The position numbers and the translations under genes are program-made. Source: JAHWKV01 sp040905365 (GTDB taxonomy: Bacteria > Actinomycetota > CADDZG01 > JAHWKV01). Taken from it: a stretch of 11,453 nt of DNA. Of this stretch, positions 1 to 6,762 are shown one piece after another; the first letter of the stretch is position 1; each line of letters begins with the position of its first letter. The notes under the pieces were generated by a model. It saw only the letters and a list, made by a program, of their open reading frames with translations. It had not been told where the DNA came from and ran no database searches. Location of the stretch: positions 1-11,453 of the forward strand of contig JBBDRQ010000016.1 of assembly GCA_040905365.1 (NCBI GenBank), given 5' to 3'.

Positions 1-1504
1 ACGGGCTGCGCTGTGGGGACGTGTTCGTCCCCGGCTCCCGGCGCTACGCCGACCCGGCCAGCTTCCTGCTCACCCCGGCGCAGTGGGAGCCGAAGCGGGC
101 GGAGACCTGGAGACTGTGCTCGCTGGCGGCGCCGGGCCCATCCGGCTCTCCGAGGAGGGCGAGCTGGTGATCCCGCCCCTGACGGCCGAGTCGGTTCCCG
201 CCGACGCCGACACGCTGCGCGACGAGCTGATGGAGCTGTTGCCCCGGCCCCAGCTGGCCTCGCTGCTGATCGAGGTGGACAACCGGATCGGCTTCACCGA
301 GGCCCTGGTGCACGCCGGGGGCAAGGTGGCCCGCAGTCCCGAGCTGGTTCGCAACATCTACGCCTGCTTGATCGCCCAGGCGACGAACCTGGGCCTGGTC
401 GGGATGGCCGAAGCTTCCGGCATCCCCTATGAGGTGCTGGCCTGGACGGCCGAGTGGTACCTGCGGGAGGACACCCTGCGGGCGGCCAACGCCCTGATCG
501 TCAACTACCACCACCACCTGGGGCTCTCCGAGCTGTTGGGCGACGGAACGCTGTCGTCCTCGGACGGCCAGCGGTTCCCGACCAGGGGCCGGTCCATCAC
601 CGCCAGGGCCATGTCGCGCTATTTCGTCGACGAAGGCATCTCCACCTACACCCACGTGAGCGACCAGCTCTCCACCTACGGCACCAAGGTCATCGTCGTC
701 ACCCAACCCGAGGCGGCCTACGTGCTGGATGAGATCCTGGGAAACCAGACCGACCTGCCCATCGCCGAGCACGCCACCGACACGGCGGGGGCCAGCCTGG
801 TCAACTTCGGCCTGTTCGACCTGGTGGGCAAGGTGTTCTCGCCGCGCATCCGTGACCTGGGCAAGATCACCCTGTGCCGCACCGGCTCCAAGGGCGAGGC
901 CGCGTCGCGCTGGCCCCACGCCGGGCCCCTGCTCACCCGACGCACCAATGGGGCCCTGATCGGCGAGCAGTGGGACGACCTGTTGCGCCTGGCCGCCTCG
1001 TTGAAGTTCGGCCACGCCACCGCGTCGCTGGTGGTCGGCAAGCTGCCGGCCTCGGGGCCCCAGAACACCCTGGCCGCGGCGCTGAAGGAGTACGGGCTGC
1101 TCCGGCGCACCGTCTACGCCGCCCGTTACCTCTCCGACGAGGCCTACCGCCGGCGGATCACCCGCCAGCTCAACAAGGGCGAGAGCCTGCATGCCCTGCG
1201 CCGGGACCTCTGCTATGCACATGAGGGCAAAGTCCGCCACCGCCACCACGAAGACCAGGCCGAGCAGGCCCTGTGCCTGACCGTGGTGACCAACGCCGTC
1301 GTGGCCTGGACCGCCGAGTACCTCGGCCTGGCCGTGGCCGAGTTGCGCTCCGGTGGTCGCCACGTCGACGACGAGGTGCTGGCCCACGTCTCGCCGGCCC
1401 ACAACGAGAACATCGGCTTCTACGGCACCTTCTCCTTCGAGGTCGCCACCGAGCTCGCCCAGCTCGTCGACGGCTACCGGCCGCTGCGCCCGACCAGGCC
1501 ATGA
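1..1504 (+). pseudogene. tnpA: Tn3-family transposase (TnpA), 3' part, frameshifted
   Basis: This is the C-terminal DDE transposase part of a Tn3-family TnpA, which cuts and joins transposon ends in replicative transposition. The window edge removes the 5' part. Frame 3 at 3-100 reads LRCGDVFVPGSRRYADP, a typical TnpA stretch, but the rest is in frame 2 (open from 83 to the TGA at 1502-1504). A frameshift, perhaps with a small deletion, therefore lies near 95-115; the GTG at 83 is not a true start. Frame 2 continues with family-like sequence: LLPRPQLASLLIEVDNRIGF, SSDGQRF, EHATDTAGAS, FGLFDLVGKVFSPRIRDL and SPAHNENIGFYGTFSF. By comparison with the family, the catalytic acids should be Asp at 563-565, Asp at about 779-781 and Glu at about 1406-1408, all present. 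No resolvase, res site or recognisable 38-bp terminal repeat is visible. The break could be real decay or a sequencing error. Confidence 0.88.
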
Positions 1505-1515
1505 GGCGATCCGCT

Positions 1516-1557
1516 CCACGCCCGCCAGCCGCCTGCTCGGCAGGTTGAGCGGCGTGG
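1516..1557 (+). terminator. possible hairpin after the transposase
   Basis: Just past the transposase stop, outer arms CCACGCC (1516-1522) and GGCGTGG (1551-1557) are exact reverse complements. Inside them CCTGC and GCAGG (1532-1536 and 1540-1544) form a second exact stem with a 3-base loop. No T-run follows, so a terminator role is only an inference from position. The right arm overlaps the possible GTG start of the next remnant. Confidence 0.3.
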
Positions 1558-1812
1558 CGAAGACGGTCCGGTGGGTCCAGTACGAGGCGGGGGTCTTCGT
1601 GCGCATCGAGGTCGACGAGGACGGCTGGGACACCGAGATCAAGGTGGTCACCGCCAACAACGCAGGAGTTGCATCTGGCCCGCGACGACCGCGGGCACTT
1701 CCGGGTCTACGACGAGAACTTCGACCCAGCCTCGCAGAGCGAGGTGCGCGACGGCATCCGCGGGGCGTGTCGATCGACGAGGACCGCCATCGGTGGCCGC
1801 AGAACCGCTACC
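1554..1812 (+). pseudogene. remnant of an unrecognised small protein, two frameshifts
   Basis: I do not recognise this gene. A possible GTG start at 1554 opens frame 3, which reads VAKTVRWVQYEAGVFVRIE and then DEDGWDTEIKVVTANN. Sense then passes to frame 1 near 1662, reading QELHLARDDRGHFRVYDEN. Ignoring one base at 1662 makes the join seamless. Near 1761-1766 it returns to frame 3 and reads GVSIDEDRHRWPQNRYHLP, as if one base were missing. The pieces share acidic, aromatic-rich, protein-like composition and high GC, so they look like one decayed gene of at least 85 residues. At about 1812 the sequence switches to lower-GC methyltransferase sequence, so the original 3' end may be lost. No domain or catalytic motif is identifiable. 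Lying directly after tnpA, it could be a transposon passenger or chromosomal sequence beside the insertion. Confidence 0.45.
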
Positions 1813-1813
1813 A

Positions 1814-2539
1814 CCTCCCTACGATGGACAGCCCCGCTACGGGAATGGCGAAAAGTACGACCGCCGCTGGTTCGAGGACACTTTTCTCAAGATCACGGCT
1901 GAGATTCTTCGCTCGCTCAAACCAAGTGGGAGCTTCATCTTGAACTACCGGTCAAAGCGGCAAAATGGTGAGAGAGGGACCCTCCAGTACGAACTCGTGC
2001 TTTGGTTGAGGGATCAGGGGTTTCGTTTTTGCGAGGATTTCGTTTGGGGCAAGCCCTCTCCTCCCCCCGGCCGGTGGAAGCACCACCTCAAGGATGCGGT
2101 CGAGTACTGCTTCCAATTTTCCAAATCCGATCAGTGGCAGTTCTTTCCCGAGCAGTGCTTGACCCCCGCTCGCTGGGACCGTGTCGATCTTGAACGGCGA
2201 AAGAAGTTAGCTCACAATTACGTTCGAGTCAACGAGCCCTCCGGGCAAGGCCGGAAGAGAGTTCAAGCGGGGCCGGATTTGGTCAGACCTTCGACGCTGT
2301 TGGTGATGGAACCCGAGTTCCTACCGAACCCGGCCGAGCATCCGGCTCGTTTCCCGATCGGACTCCCCAGCTTCTTCATCAATCTCCTGACGAAGCCCGG
2401 CCAACTCGTTTTCGACCCTTTTGGGGGTACCTGCACGACAGCTGTGGCCGCGGAGAGTCTGGGTAGGGAATGGGTTGTCTGTGAGCTCGATGAGGGCTAT
2501 GCAAGAGTCTTGCCGGAGCGCTTTTCCAGAACACGCTAG
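1814..2539 (+). CDS. DNA methyltransferase (N4-cytosine/N6-adenine type), 5'-truncated
   Basis: This looks like the modification enzyme of a restriction-modification pair: a beta-class-order DNA methyltransferase (PF01555-like) that would transfer a methyl group from AdoMet to an exocyclic amino group of cytosine or adenine. The catalytic motif PPY is at 1814-1822 but is preceded by Pro rather than the Ser, Asp or Asn expected in (D/N/S)PPY. Family-like blocks follow: YGNGEKYDRRWFEDTFLKI, LKPSGSFILNYRSKR, FVWGKPSPPPGR, KDAVEYCFQFSKS, and the AdoMet-binding motif FDPFGGTCTTAVAAE at 2411-2455, where Cys replaces the last Gly of FxGxG. About 35-40 residues normally precede motif IV; here the upstream sequence in this frame is out-of-frame reading of an unrelated remnant. 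No credible in-frame start or ribosome site is seen; the open frame runs back to a GTG at 1571. Local GC is near 52% against about 70% in the transposase (one 60-base line counted in each). The nuclease gene starts 10 bp downstream. Activity is doubtful. Confidence 0.8.
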   Translation, partial: PPYDGQPRYGNGEKYDRRWFEDTFLKITAEILRSLKPSGSFILNYRSKRQNGERGTLQYELVLWLRDQGFRFCEDFVWGKPSPPPGRWKHHLKDAVEYCFQFSKSDQWQFFPEQCLTPARWDRVDLERRKKLAHNYVRVNEPSGQGRKRVQAGPDLVRPSTLLVMEPEFLPNPAEHPARFPIGLPSFFINLLTKPGQLVFDPFGGTCTTAVAAESLGREWVVCELDEGYARVLPERFSRTR

Positions 2540-2549
2540 GGCATCGATA

Positions 2550-3027
2550 ATGCCCACTCCCGAAGAGACTGTCTCGGCCATCATCAGCGCTCCGGACTGG
2601 AACGCACGAGTAGCGAAAATCAGGCAGATTCCTCAGCAACACGGGACGAACCAGCATTCTGCGATCTATGCGGCCGTTGCCGCGCAGCTCTACGTGCCGA
2701 ATCTCGCTCCTGACTTCGCATATGTACATGCACCAGACTTCGTCGTTTACGACCAGAACGATGGTCTGCGAGCGATGCTTGAATGCAAGGGAGCCAATGA
2801 CGGGGGAACCGCCCGGGATAAGGCACTGCGTTTCGCTAAGCTACGAGAGGAATCTGTCAGGCTCAATGGCACGCCGCTGTTCGTTGTTCTTGGCGGGCTC
2901 GGGTGGACCAGGGTCAACGACACGCTGGGACCGGTAGTTCGGGGATTGCGACGGCCGAGTCTTTACGCTTTCCAATCTTGAAGAGATGGTTGTGACTCAG
3001 CCATTTCCTCAGTTGGTGGCCCAATAG
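2550..3027 (+). pseudogene. type II restriction endonuclease-like, PD-(D/E)XK, frameshifted near 3' end
   Basis: This is probably the nuclease partner of the upstream methyltransferase. The ATG at 2550 lies 10 bp after the methyltransferase stop, with a weak AGGG about 8 bases upstream. The product has a PD-(D/E)XK pattern: Pro62-Asp63 in APDFVVYD and Glu78-Cys-Lys80 in LECKGANDGGTARDKA, followed by PLFVVLGGLGW, a typical central strand. As written the frame ends at 2981 (143 residues) with an unlikely tail. Dropping one G from the G4 run at 2941-2944 restores VVRDCDGRVFTLSNLEEMV and a stop at 3025-3027, giving 158 residues. The family assignment rests on the motif and on the neighbour; I cannot name the recognition site or subfamily. 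The active-site core lies upstream of the break, so the truncated product might still fold. The frameshift may be decay, a sequencing error or a slippage switch. Confidence 0.68.
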
Positions 3028-3092
3028 GCTAGCCGAGGCATGCAGGCCGGAACCTGTGCGTTCAGACTCAGCGCAACCTCCCCAGCCGGGCT

Positions 3093-3533
3093 CTAGACCT
3101 TGGCGGTGTCCCCTAGGCCGATCTTGTTGTCCACCGCGGCTTTCCCGGGTCCCAGCAGCGCAATCGCCAGGGCTCCGGCCAGCAACGCCAGGTCCAGCTC
3201 GGCGCCCGGCGGATCAGCCGCAATCAGCCCGACGTCGACCTTGACGAGCAGCGTCGTGGCAACCATCAGCAGAACGAACAGTACCCCGACCAGCCGCGTC
3301 AAGACCCCGACGATCAGCAGGATGCCTCCGACCAGTTCCAGCAACGTCACTACCCAGGCCATGATTTCAGGGGCCGGCACATTGAGCATGGTCAAAAAGC
3401 CTGCGAAATTCTCCGGTCCCCCCTGGAGTTTGTCCCAGCCGTGGGCGGTGAAGATGATACCGATGATCAGGCGCAGCGCGGTGGGGGCAAACCCTGCTGC
3501 AGAGCCTAGTTGCCTAAGAGCCAAAACCTTCAT
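3093..3533 (-). CDS. DoxX family membrane protein
   Basis: This is a 146-residue integral membrane protein of the DoxX family (PF07681-like). Members are small four-helix proteins, some tied to redox or quinone chemistry; the exact role here is unknown. The N-terminal helix carries a typical signature, LRLIIGIIFTAHGWDKLQGG (about residues 21-40). Three further hydrophobic segments follow: around 58-77 (MAWVVTLLELVGGILLIVG), 80-96 (RLVGVLFVLLMVATTLL) and 112-128 (ELDLALLAGALAIALLG). The length is normal for the family. The ATG at 3533 is chosen because GGAAGGAG lies about 7 bases upstream and the DoxX motif begins soon after. The frame stays open further upstream only because it runs antisense through the Lon-domain gene. 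It diverges from that gene with 78 bp between them and ends 65 bp from the degraded restriction island. Confidence 0.88.
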   Translation of the reverse strand: MKVLALRQLGSAAGFAPTALRLIIGIIFTAHGWDKLQGGPENFAGFLTMLNVPAPEIMAWVVTLLELVGGILLIVGVLTRLVGVLFVLLMVATTLLVKVDVGLIAADPPGAELDLALLAGALAIALLGPGKAAVDNKIGLGDTAKV

Positions 3534-3611
3534 GTGTCCGCTCCTTCCGGTCGACTGGTCAAACCTTACTGCGGCGGGGTCTGCGACTACCAACCGAGGT
3601 AGCCTGGTGGC

Positions 3612-4073
3612 ATGCCTGAAATCGGGCTTTTCCCCCTCAGTGTTGTTTTGCTCCCTACCGAACGGGTCCCCCTGCACATCTTCGAGACCCGTTACAAGGA
3701 ACTGATCAACACCTGCCTGGCGCAGGACGCGCCTTTCGGCATGGTGCTGGTGGCCGCGGAACAAACCCACGAGATAGGTACCTATGCACAGGTGGTGCAG
3801 GTCTTGNNNNNNNNNNNNNNNNNNNNNNNNNNNNNNNNNNNNNNNNNNNNNNNNNNNNNNNNNNNNNNNNNNNNNNNNNNNNNNNNNNNNNNNNNNNNNN
3901 NNNNNNGCTTGGGGCTTGACGACAAGCAGGACCTGTTGCAGATGCGGGCCGAGGCCGATCGCCTCAACCGGCTGCGCGATCTGCTGCCAAAGGCCGTCCT
4001 GGACGCTCGCAAGAGCCTGGTGCGGGAACGGGCGGCCACCAACGGACACCTACGGCGCATTCTCGACCGCTAG
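3612..4073 (+). CDS. Lon N-terminal (LON substrate-binding) domain protein, interrupted by assembly gap
   Basis: The N-terminal 65 residues, MPEIGLFPLSVVLLPTERVP then LHIFETRYKELINTCL and FGMVLVA, match the start of a stand-alone LON substrate-binding domain (PF02190) without ATPase or protease parts. Such proteins are usually about 190-220 residues long, and their role is poorly defined. After the gap, a charged helical tail, LGLDDKQDLLQMRAEADRLN to GHLRRILDR, runs to a TAG at 4071-4073. That leaves only about 55 residues, so the real gap probably hides far more than 33 codons (inference from family length). The frames on both sides match only if the true gap length is 1 modulo 3. The ATG at 3612 has GAGG about 12 bases upstream, a weak site, but the LFPL motif directly after it supports the start. 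It converges with ppm, 23 bp away. Confidence 0.82.
   Translation: MPEIGLFPLSVVLLPTERVPLHIFETRYKELINTCLAQDAPFGMVLVAAEQTHEIGTYAQVVQVLXXXXXXXXXXXXXXXXXXXXXXXXXXXXXXXXXXLGLDDKQDLLQMRAEADRLNRLRDLLPKAVLDARKSLVRERAATNGHLRRILDR
3807..3906. other. assembly gap of 100 N
   Basis: Exactly 100 undetermined bases, the usual placeholder for a scaffold join of unknown length. The gap lies inside the Lon-domain gene, so part of that protein is missing here. Confidence 0.99.
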
Positions 4074-4096
4074 CCCCCTAGAGTGCTCTGGCCACG

Positions 4097-4831
4097 TTAT
4101 TGGGGCCTCATGTGGAGCGCGGCGAGCAGCCGGCGCAAGCCCATGCGCGTCACCCAGAGCATCCCCTCGAAGACGATCTGCTTGGACATCTTGGACTTTC
4201 CCTGAGAGCGCTCCTTGAACGCTATAGGGATCTCGGTGATGGTGAAGCCAGCTTTGCGGGCCCGAAAGGCCATCTCCACCTGAAAGGCGTACCCATCGGA
4301 GGAGACCGTGTCCAGCTGTGAGGCTTCGAGGACCGGGCGCCGGTAACAACGAAACCCGCTGGTCGAATCCCGCACTCCGATCCCGAGCAGCACCAGGACG
4401 TAGGCGTTGGCGCTCAGCGACAGCAGATGCCGGCCCCGCGACCACCCGGTCACCGCTCCCCCCCTAACGTAGCGGGAGCCTATGGCCACGTCCGCGTCCC
4501 GGGTGGCCTCGACCAGCCGGGGCAGGTCGGCCGGATCGTGGGAAAGATCCGCATCCATCTCGACGAACCGGCTAAACCCCCGCTCCAGACCGATCTTGAA
4601 CCCGGCGATGTACGCCCGGCCCAGGCCGCTCTTGCTGCCCCGGCTGAGCAGCTCGACCCGGTCGTCCGCCTCGGCGATCTTAGCGACGATCTCCCCCGTT
4701 CCGTCCGGCGACGAGTCGTCGACTACCAGAAAATGGGCAGTGGGCAGAGCCTCCCGGGCGCGCTCTAGCAGCTCTGCCACCCCTTCCGCCTCGTTGTAGG
4801 TGGGCACCACCACCAAGGTTCCGTCCATCAC
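4097..4831 (-). CDS. ppm: polyprenol-phosphate mannosyltransferase (DPM1-like GT2)
   Basis: This GT2 glycosyltransferase would move mannose from GDP-mannose to polyprenyl phosphate, making the lipid-linked donor used outside the membrane for glycolipids and glycoproteins in actinobacteria. Its 244 residues are the size of the single-domain, soluble DPM1/Ppm type with no membrane helix. Motifs: LVVVPTYNEAEGV (6-18), FLVVDDSSPDGTG (34-46) with the nucleotide-binding aspartates, EMDADLSHDP (91-100) carrying the DxD-like metal site, then DSTSGFRCYRR and ITEIPIAFKERSQGKSKM, typical of this family. The start is either GTG at 4831, overlapping the lnt TGA by four bases, or ATG at 4828, sharing one base; both imply translational coupling to lnt. 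In mycobacteria the two activities are fused in some species and separate in others. Other GT2 donors are possible, but the lnt neighbour favours Ppm. Confidence 0.92.
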   Translation of the reverse strand: MMDGTLVVVPTYNEAEGVAELLERAREALPTAHFLVVDDSSPDGTGEIVAKIAEADDRVELLSRGSKSGLGRAYIAGFKIGLERGFSRFVEMDADLSHDPADLPRLVEATRDADVAIGSRYVRGGAVTGWSRGRHLLSLSANAYVLVLLGIGVRDSTSGFRCYRRPVLEASQLDTVSSDGYAFQVEMAFRARKAGFTITEIPIAFKERSQGKSKMSKQIVFEGMLWVTRMGLRRLLAALHMRPQ

Positions 4832-6285
4832 CGCGGCCGCAGCACCTGGTTCCGTACCCTTTCCTCGTTACCTTGGGCGCGCTTGTGTACGACAGAGGCC
4901 CCGAACGCCCCGACCGCTGCAGCTGCGGTCAGGACCACCACCCAATCTCCAAAGCGCGCGTAAGGTGTGACGCCGGTAGCGAAACGTACCTCGGGCTCCA
5001 AAAGCGCAGGCTCGAACAGTGCCGTCTTGGCCAGTATCCTGCCGGTGGGATCTATCACGGCCGACTTGCCGCTCACCGCAGTGTGCGCCAGCCACATCCG
5101 GTGTTCGGCAGCTCGCATCTGGCTGAACGCGAGGTGCTGTTCGGACGCGGCGGTGCGCTCATACGAGGAGAAGTTAGCCGAGACCACCAGCAGGCGGGCG
5201 CCGTTGTTCACAAAGCCGCGCACCAGGTCCGGGTAGGTCGACTCGTAGCAGATTATGGACGCGAACGAACCTTCTTCTATATCGAACACGGTCGGGGTAT
5301 CGCCGCGCATGAGGTCGACGGGTACCTGGTCCAGCTCGGAAAAGAGCGGTTGCAGGAAGCTGCGCAGCGGCACCCACTCGCCGAAGGGCACGAGACGTTG
5401 CTTGTCGTACTTGCCGGTCACTTCCCCGCCGGGCTCGATGAACAGCGTGCTGTTGTGCGGTCCGTTGCCTCCACGTCGAGTGACGGCGCCCACGGCGAAC
5501 GGTGCTCGTGTCTCCCGGACCGTTTCGGCAAGCACCGAGGAGTAAGGCTCGTGAGTGCGCGGATCGCGGTCGAAGGCTCCTTCCGGCCAGATAACCAGAG
5601 ACGGTTCGCCCTCGATCGCGCCGGTGAGCGACACGTGGTTGGCTACCACCTCGTCGTCGTCCGCAAACGGGTCCCGGTTGTCCTCAGGAACGTTGCCCTG
5701 GATCATCGCAAGGCGTGCCTGGGCTCCGCCGGCCGAGCCCGCAGGCAGCACCAGGGGGACCAGGCCGGCCGCAACCGCGGCGGACGCCAACGAGGCTGCG
5801 CCTGCCGGATTTGCGCCGGCCCGCAAGATGGCTTCGGCAAGCAAGCAGTTCACCAGCAGCAACGCCAGGCTCAACCCCCACACGCCCGTGTACGGGACCA
5901 GACGGAGCGCCGGCAGGTAATCGTGCAGCGTGTAGCCCAGCCCCCCCCAGGCGAACCCGCCCCAGGGCAGGTAGGAACGGGCGTACTCCCCCAGCAAAAA
6001 GGCGGGCGCAAAGGCAGCGACGCTCCAACGTGTCGAAAGACGGTCCCGGAGCAGCTTGCCGAGCTGCAGGGCGGCCACCGTCCAAAGGGTCTGGACCACG
6101 ACCAAGCCGGCAAAGGCCGGTCTGCCGAACAGGCTGATCCACCAGAGCAGGCTTCCGAAAAACACGAGGCCAAACGCGGCCGACGCCGCGGCCAGCGCCT
6201 GGGCCGATGCGAATTTGAAATGCAGGATCAGGGGTATCAGCCCGATGGCCGCCAGCGGCCCCAGGTCGGCCGGCGGAAACGACAA
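4828..6285 (-). CDS. lnt: apolipoprotein N-acyltransferase
   Basis: Lnt transfers a phospholipid acyl chain to the N-terminal cysteine of lipoproteins at the outer face of the membrane. From the TTG at 6285 the protein has 485 residues: several membrane helices in roughly 1-190, a nitrilase-type catalytic domain at about 190-430, and a last helix near 450-470. The expected Glu-Lys-Cys triad is visible as Glu235 (VIWPEGAFD), Lys295 (YDKQRLVPFGEWVP) and Cys346 (SIICYESTYPDL). The start is unclear. The frame is open up to the DUF4193 stop, and its codons just upstream read GLLAGGVSGGALAL before SFPPADLG, which resembles the usual first helix of Lnt. Yet no ATG, GTG or TTG occurs there, only CTG (for example at 6360). 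The true protein is therefore probably about 25 residues longer. It follows the DUF4193 gene and is coupled to ppm. Confidence 0.93.
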   Translation of the reverse strand: MSFPPADLGPLAAIGLIPLILHFKFASAQALAAASAAFGLVFFGSLLWWISLFGRPAFAGLVVVQTLWTVAALQLGKLLRDRLSTRWSVAAFAPAFLLGEYARSYLPWGGFAWGGLGYTLHDYLPALRLVPYTGVWGLSLALLLVNCLLAEAILRAGANPAGAASLASAAVAAGLVPLVLPAGSAGGAQARLAMIQGNVPEDNRDPFADDDEVVANHVSLTGAIEGEPSLVIWPEGAFDRDPRTHEPYSSVLAETVRETRAPFAVGAVTRRGGNGPHNSTLFIEPGGEVTGKYDKQRLVPFGEWVPLRSFLQPLFSELDQVPVDLMRGDTPTVFDIEEGSFASIICYESTYPDLVRGFVNNGARLLVVSANFSSYERTAASEQHLAFSQMRAAEHRMWLAHTAVSGKSAVIDPTGRILAKTALFEPALLEPEVRFATGVTPYARFGDWVVVLTAAAAVGAFGASVVHKRAQGNEERVRNQVLRPR

Positions 6286-6366
6286 CGCCAGCGCACCACC
6301 TGAGACCCCGCCGGCCAGCAGCCCCGACCACGGGGTACCGAGCCTGTTAACGGGGATCAGAGCTTT

Positions 6367-6675
6367 TCAGACGCAGTCGCGGCACAACTCACGAGATCGT
6401 TCGGCCATCTGGCTGCGGTGCTTGACCAGGCGGCAGGAGCTGCAGACGAACTCGTTCGGCTGTTTGGGGGCGGCCCTGATCGACAAGGACTCGAGCCTCT
6501 CCTCCCGGGTCAATTCCAAAACCGCGTCCTCTTCCCCCTCGTCGGAGTCGGACGAGCCCTTGGCCTTCGACAGGAACTCCTCGAAACTTGCTTCTTGACC
6601 GTCCCCGCTGCTGGAACCGCTCCCTTTGCCTTCGTTATCGTCGTCGCCAGGTTCTTTGATTTCGTTTACGCTCAT
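6367..6675 (-). CDS. DUF4193-type small zinc-ribbon protein
   Basis: This is a 102-residue acidic protein. Its first about 55 residues are rich in Gly, Ser, Asp and Glu and probably disordered. The C-terminal part has the conserved core SIRAAPKQPNEFVCSSC then LVKHRSQM and LCRDCV, with Cys78, Cys81, Cys98 and Cys101 as two CxxC pairs that should hold a zinc ion. This matches the actinobacterial DUF4193 family, whose function is unknown. The ATG at 6675 is preceded by GAGGCGG about 4-6 bases upstream. It is the first gene of the run DUF4193, lnt, ppm; the lnt frame opens directly after its stop, so co-transcription is likely. A role in transcription or RNA binding would be a guess from the zinc ribbon alone. 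Confidence 0.82.
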   Translation of the reverse strand: MSVNEIKEPGDDDNEGKGSGSSSGDGQEASFEEFLSKAKGSSDSDEGEEDAVLELTREERLESLSIRAAPKQPNEFVCSSCRLVKHRSQMAERSRELCRDCV

Positions 6676-6705
6676 TTACCGCCTCACTCTAGACAATCGA
6701 GAGGG

Positions 6706-6733
6706 ATTATGGGCCATCGGCTGAATTCTGCAA
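6706..6733 (-). promoter_or_regulatory. candidate promoter for the DUF4193-lnt-ppm run
   Basis: On the minus strand TTGCAG (6733-6728) and CATAAT (6711-6706) are separated by 16 bases, close to a sigma70-type -35 and -10. They would give a leader of roughly 25 bases before the ATG at 6675. Chosen by eye in a region of about 125 bp that must hold two divergent promoters. Confidence 0.35.
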
Positions 6734-6762
6734 GTGATCTTAGGAAATCAGGCAAGCAAGGC

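Noticed and set aside
1505..1600. Tn3-type terminal inverted repeat downstream of tnpA
   Set aside because: I looked for a GGGG-to-TAAG type 38-bp end and found none; the only structure is a hairpin that does not resemble it.
44..1660. Long minus-strand open frame (538 codons) across the transposase
   Set aside because: It is the antisense shadow of the high-GC transposase; its product is low-complexity Gly/Gln/Val-rich sequence with no family motif, while the plus strand has clear TnpA motifs.
3534..3611. Divergent promoter pair between DoxX and the Lon-domain gene
   Set aside because: A TTGACC and a TAAGGT occur on the minus strand, but their order and spacing do not fit a -35/-10 pair; promoters must be here but I cannot place them.
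3534..4049. Upstream extension of the DoxX gene through the N gap to 4049
   Set aside because: The extension is antisense to the Lon-domain gene and crosses the assembly gap; the ATG at 3533 has a good ribosome site and begins just before the DoxX motif.
4074..4096. Terminator between the convergent Lon-domain gene and ppm
   Set aside because: Only short 4-5 base complementary blocks are present, with no T-run, which is too weak to call.
4873..6303. Long plus-strand open frame (476 codons) opposite lnt
   Set aside because: It is antisense to lnt, whose catalytic triad and membrane helices are clear; the plus-strand product is Arg/Gln-rich with no recognisable domain.
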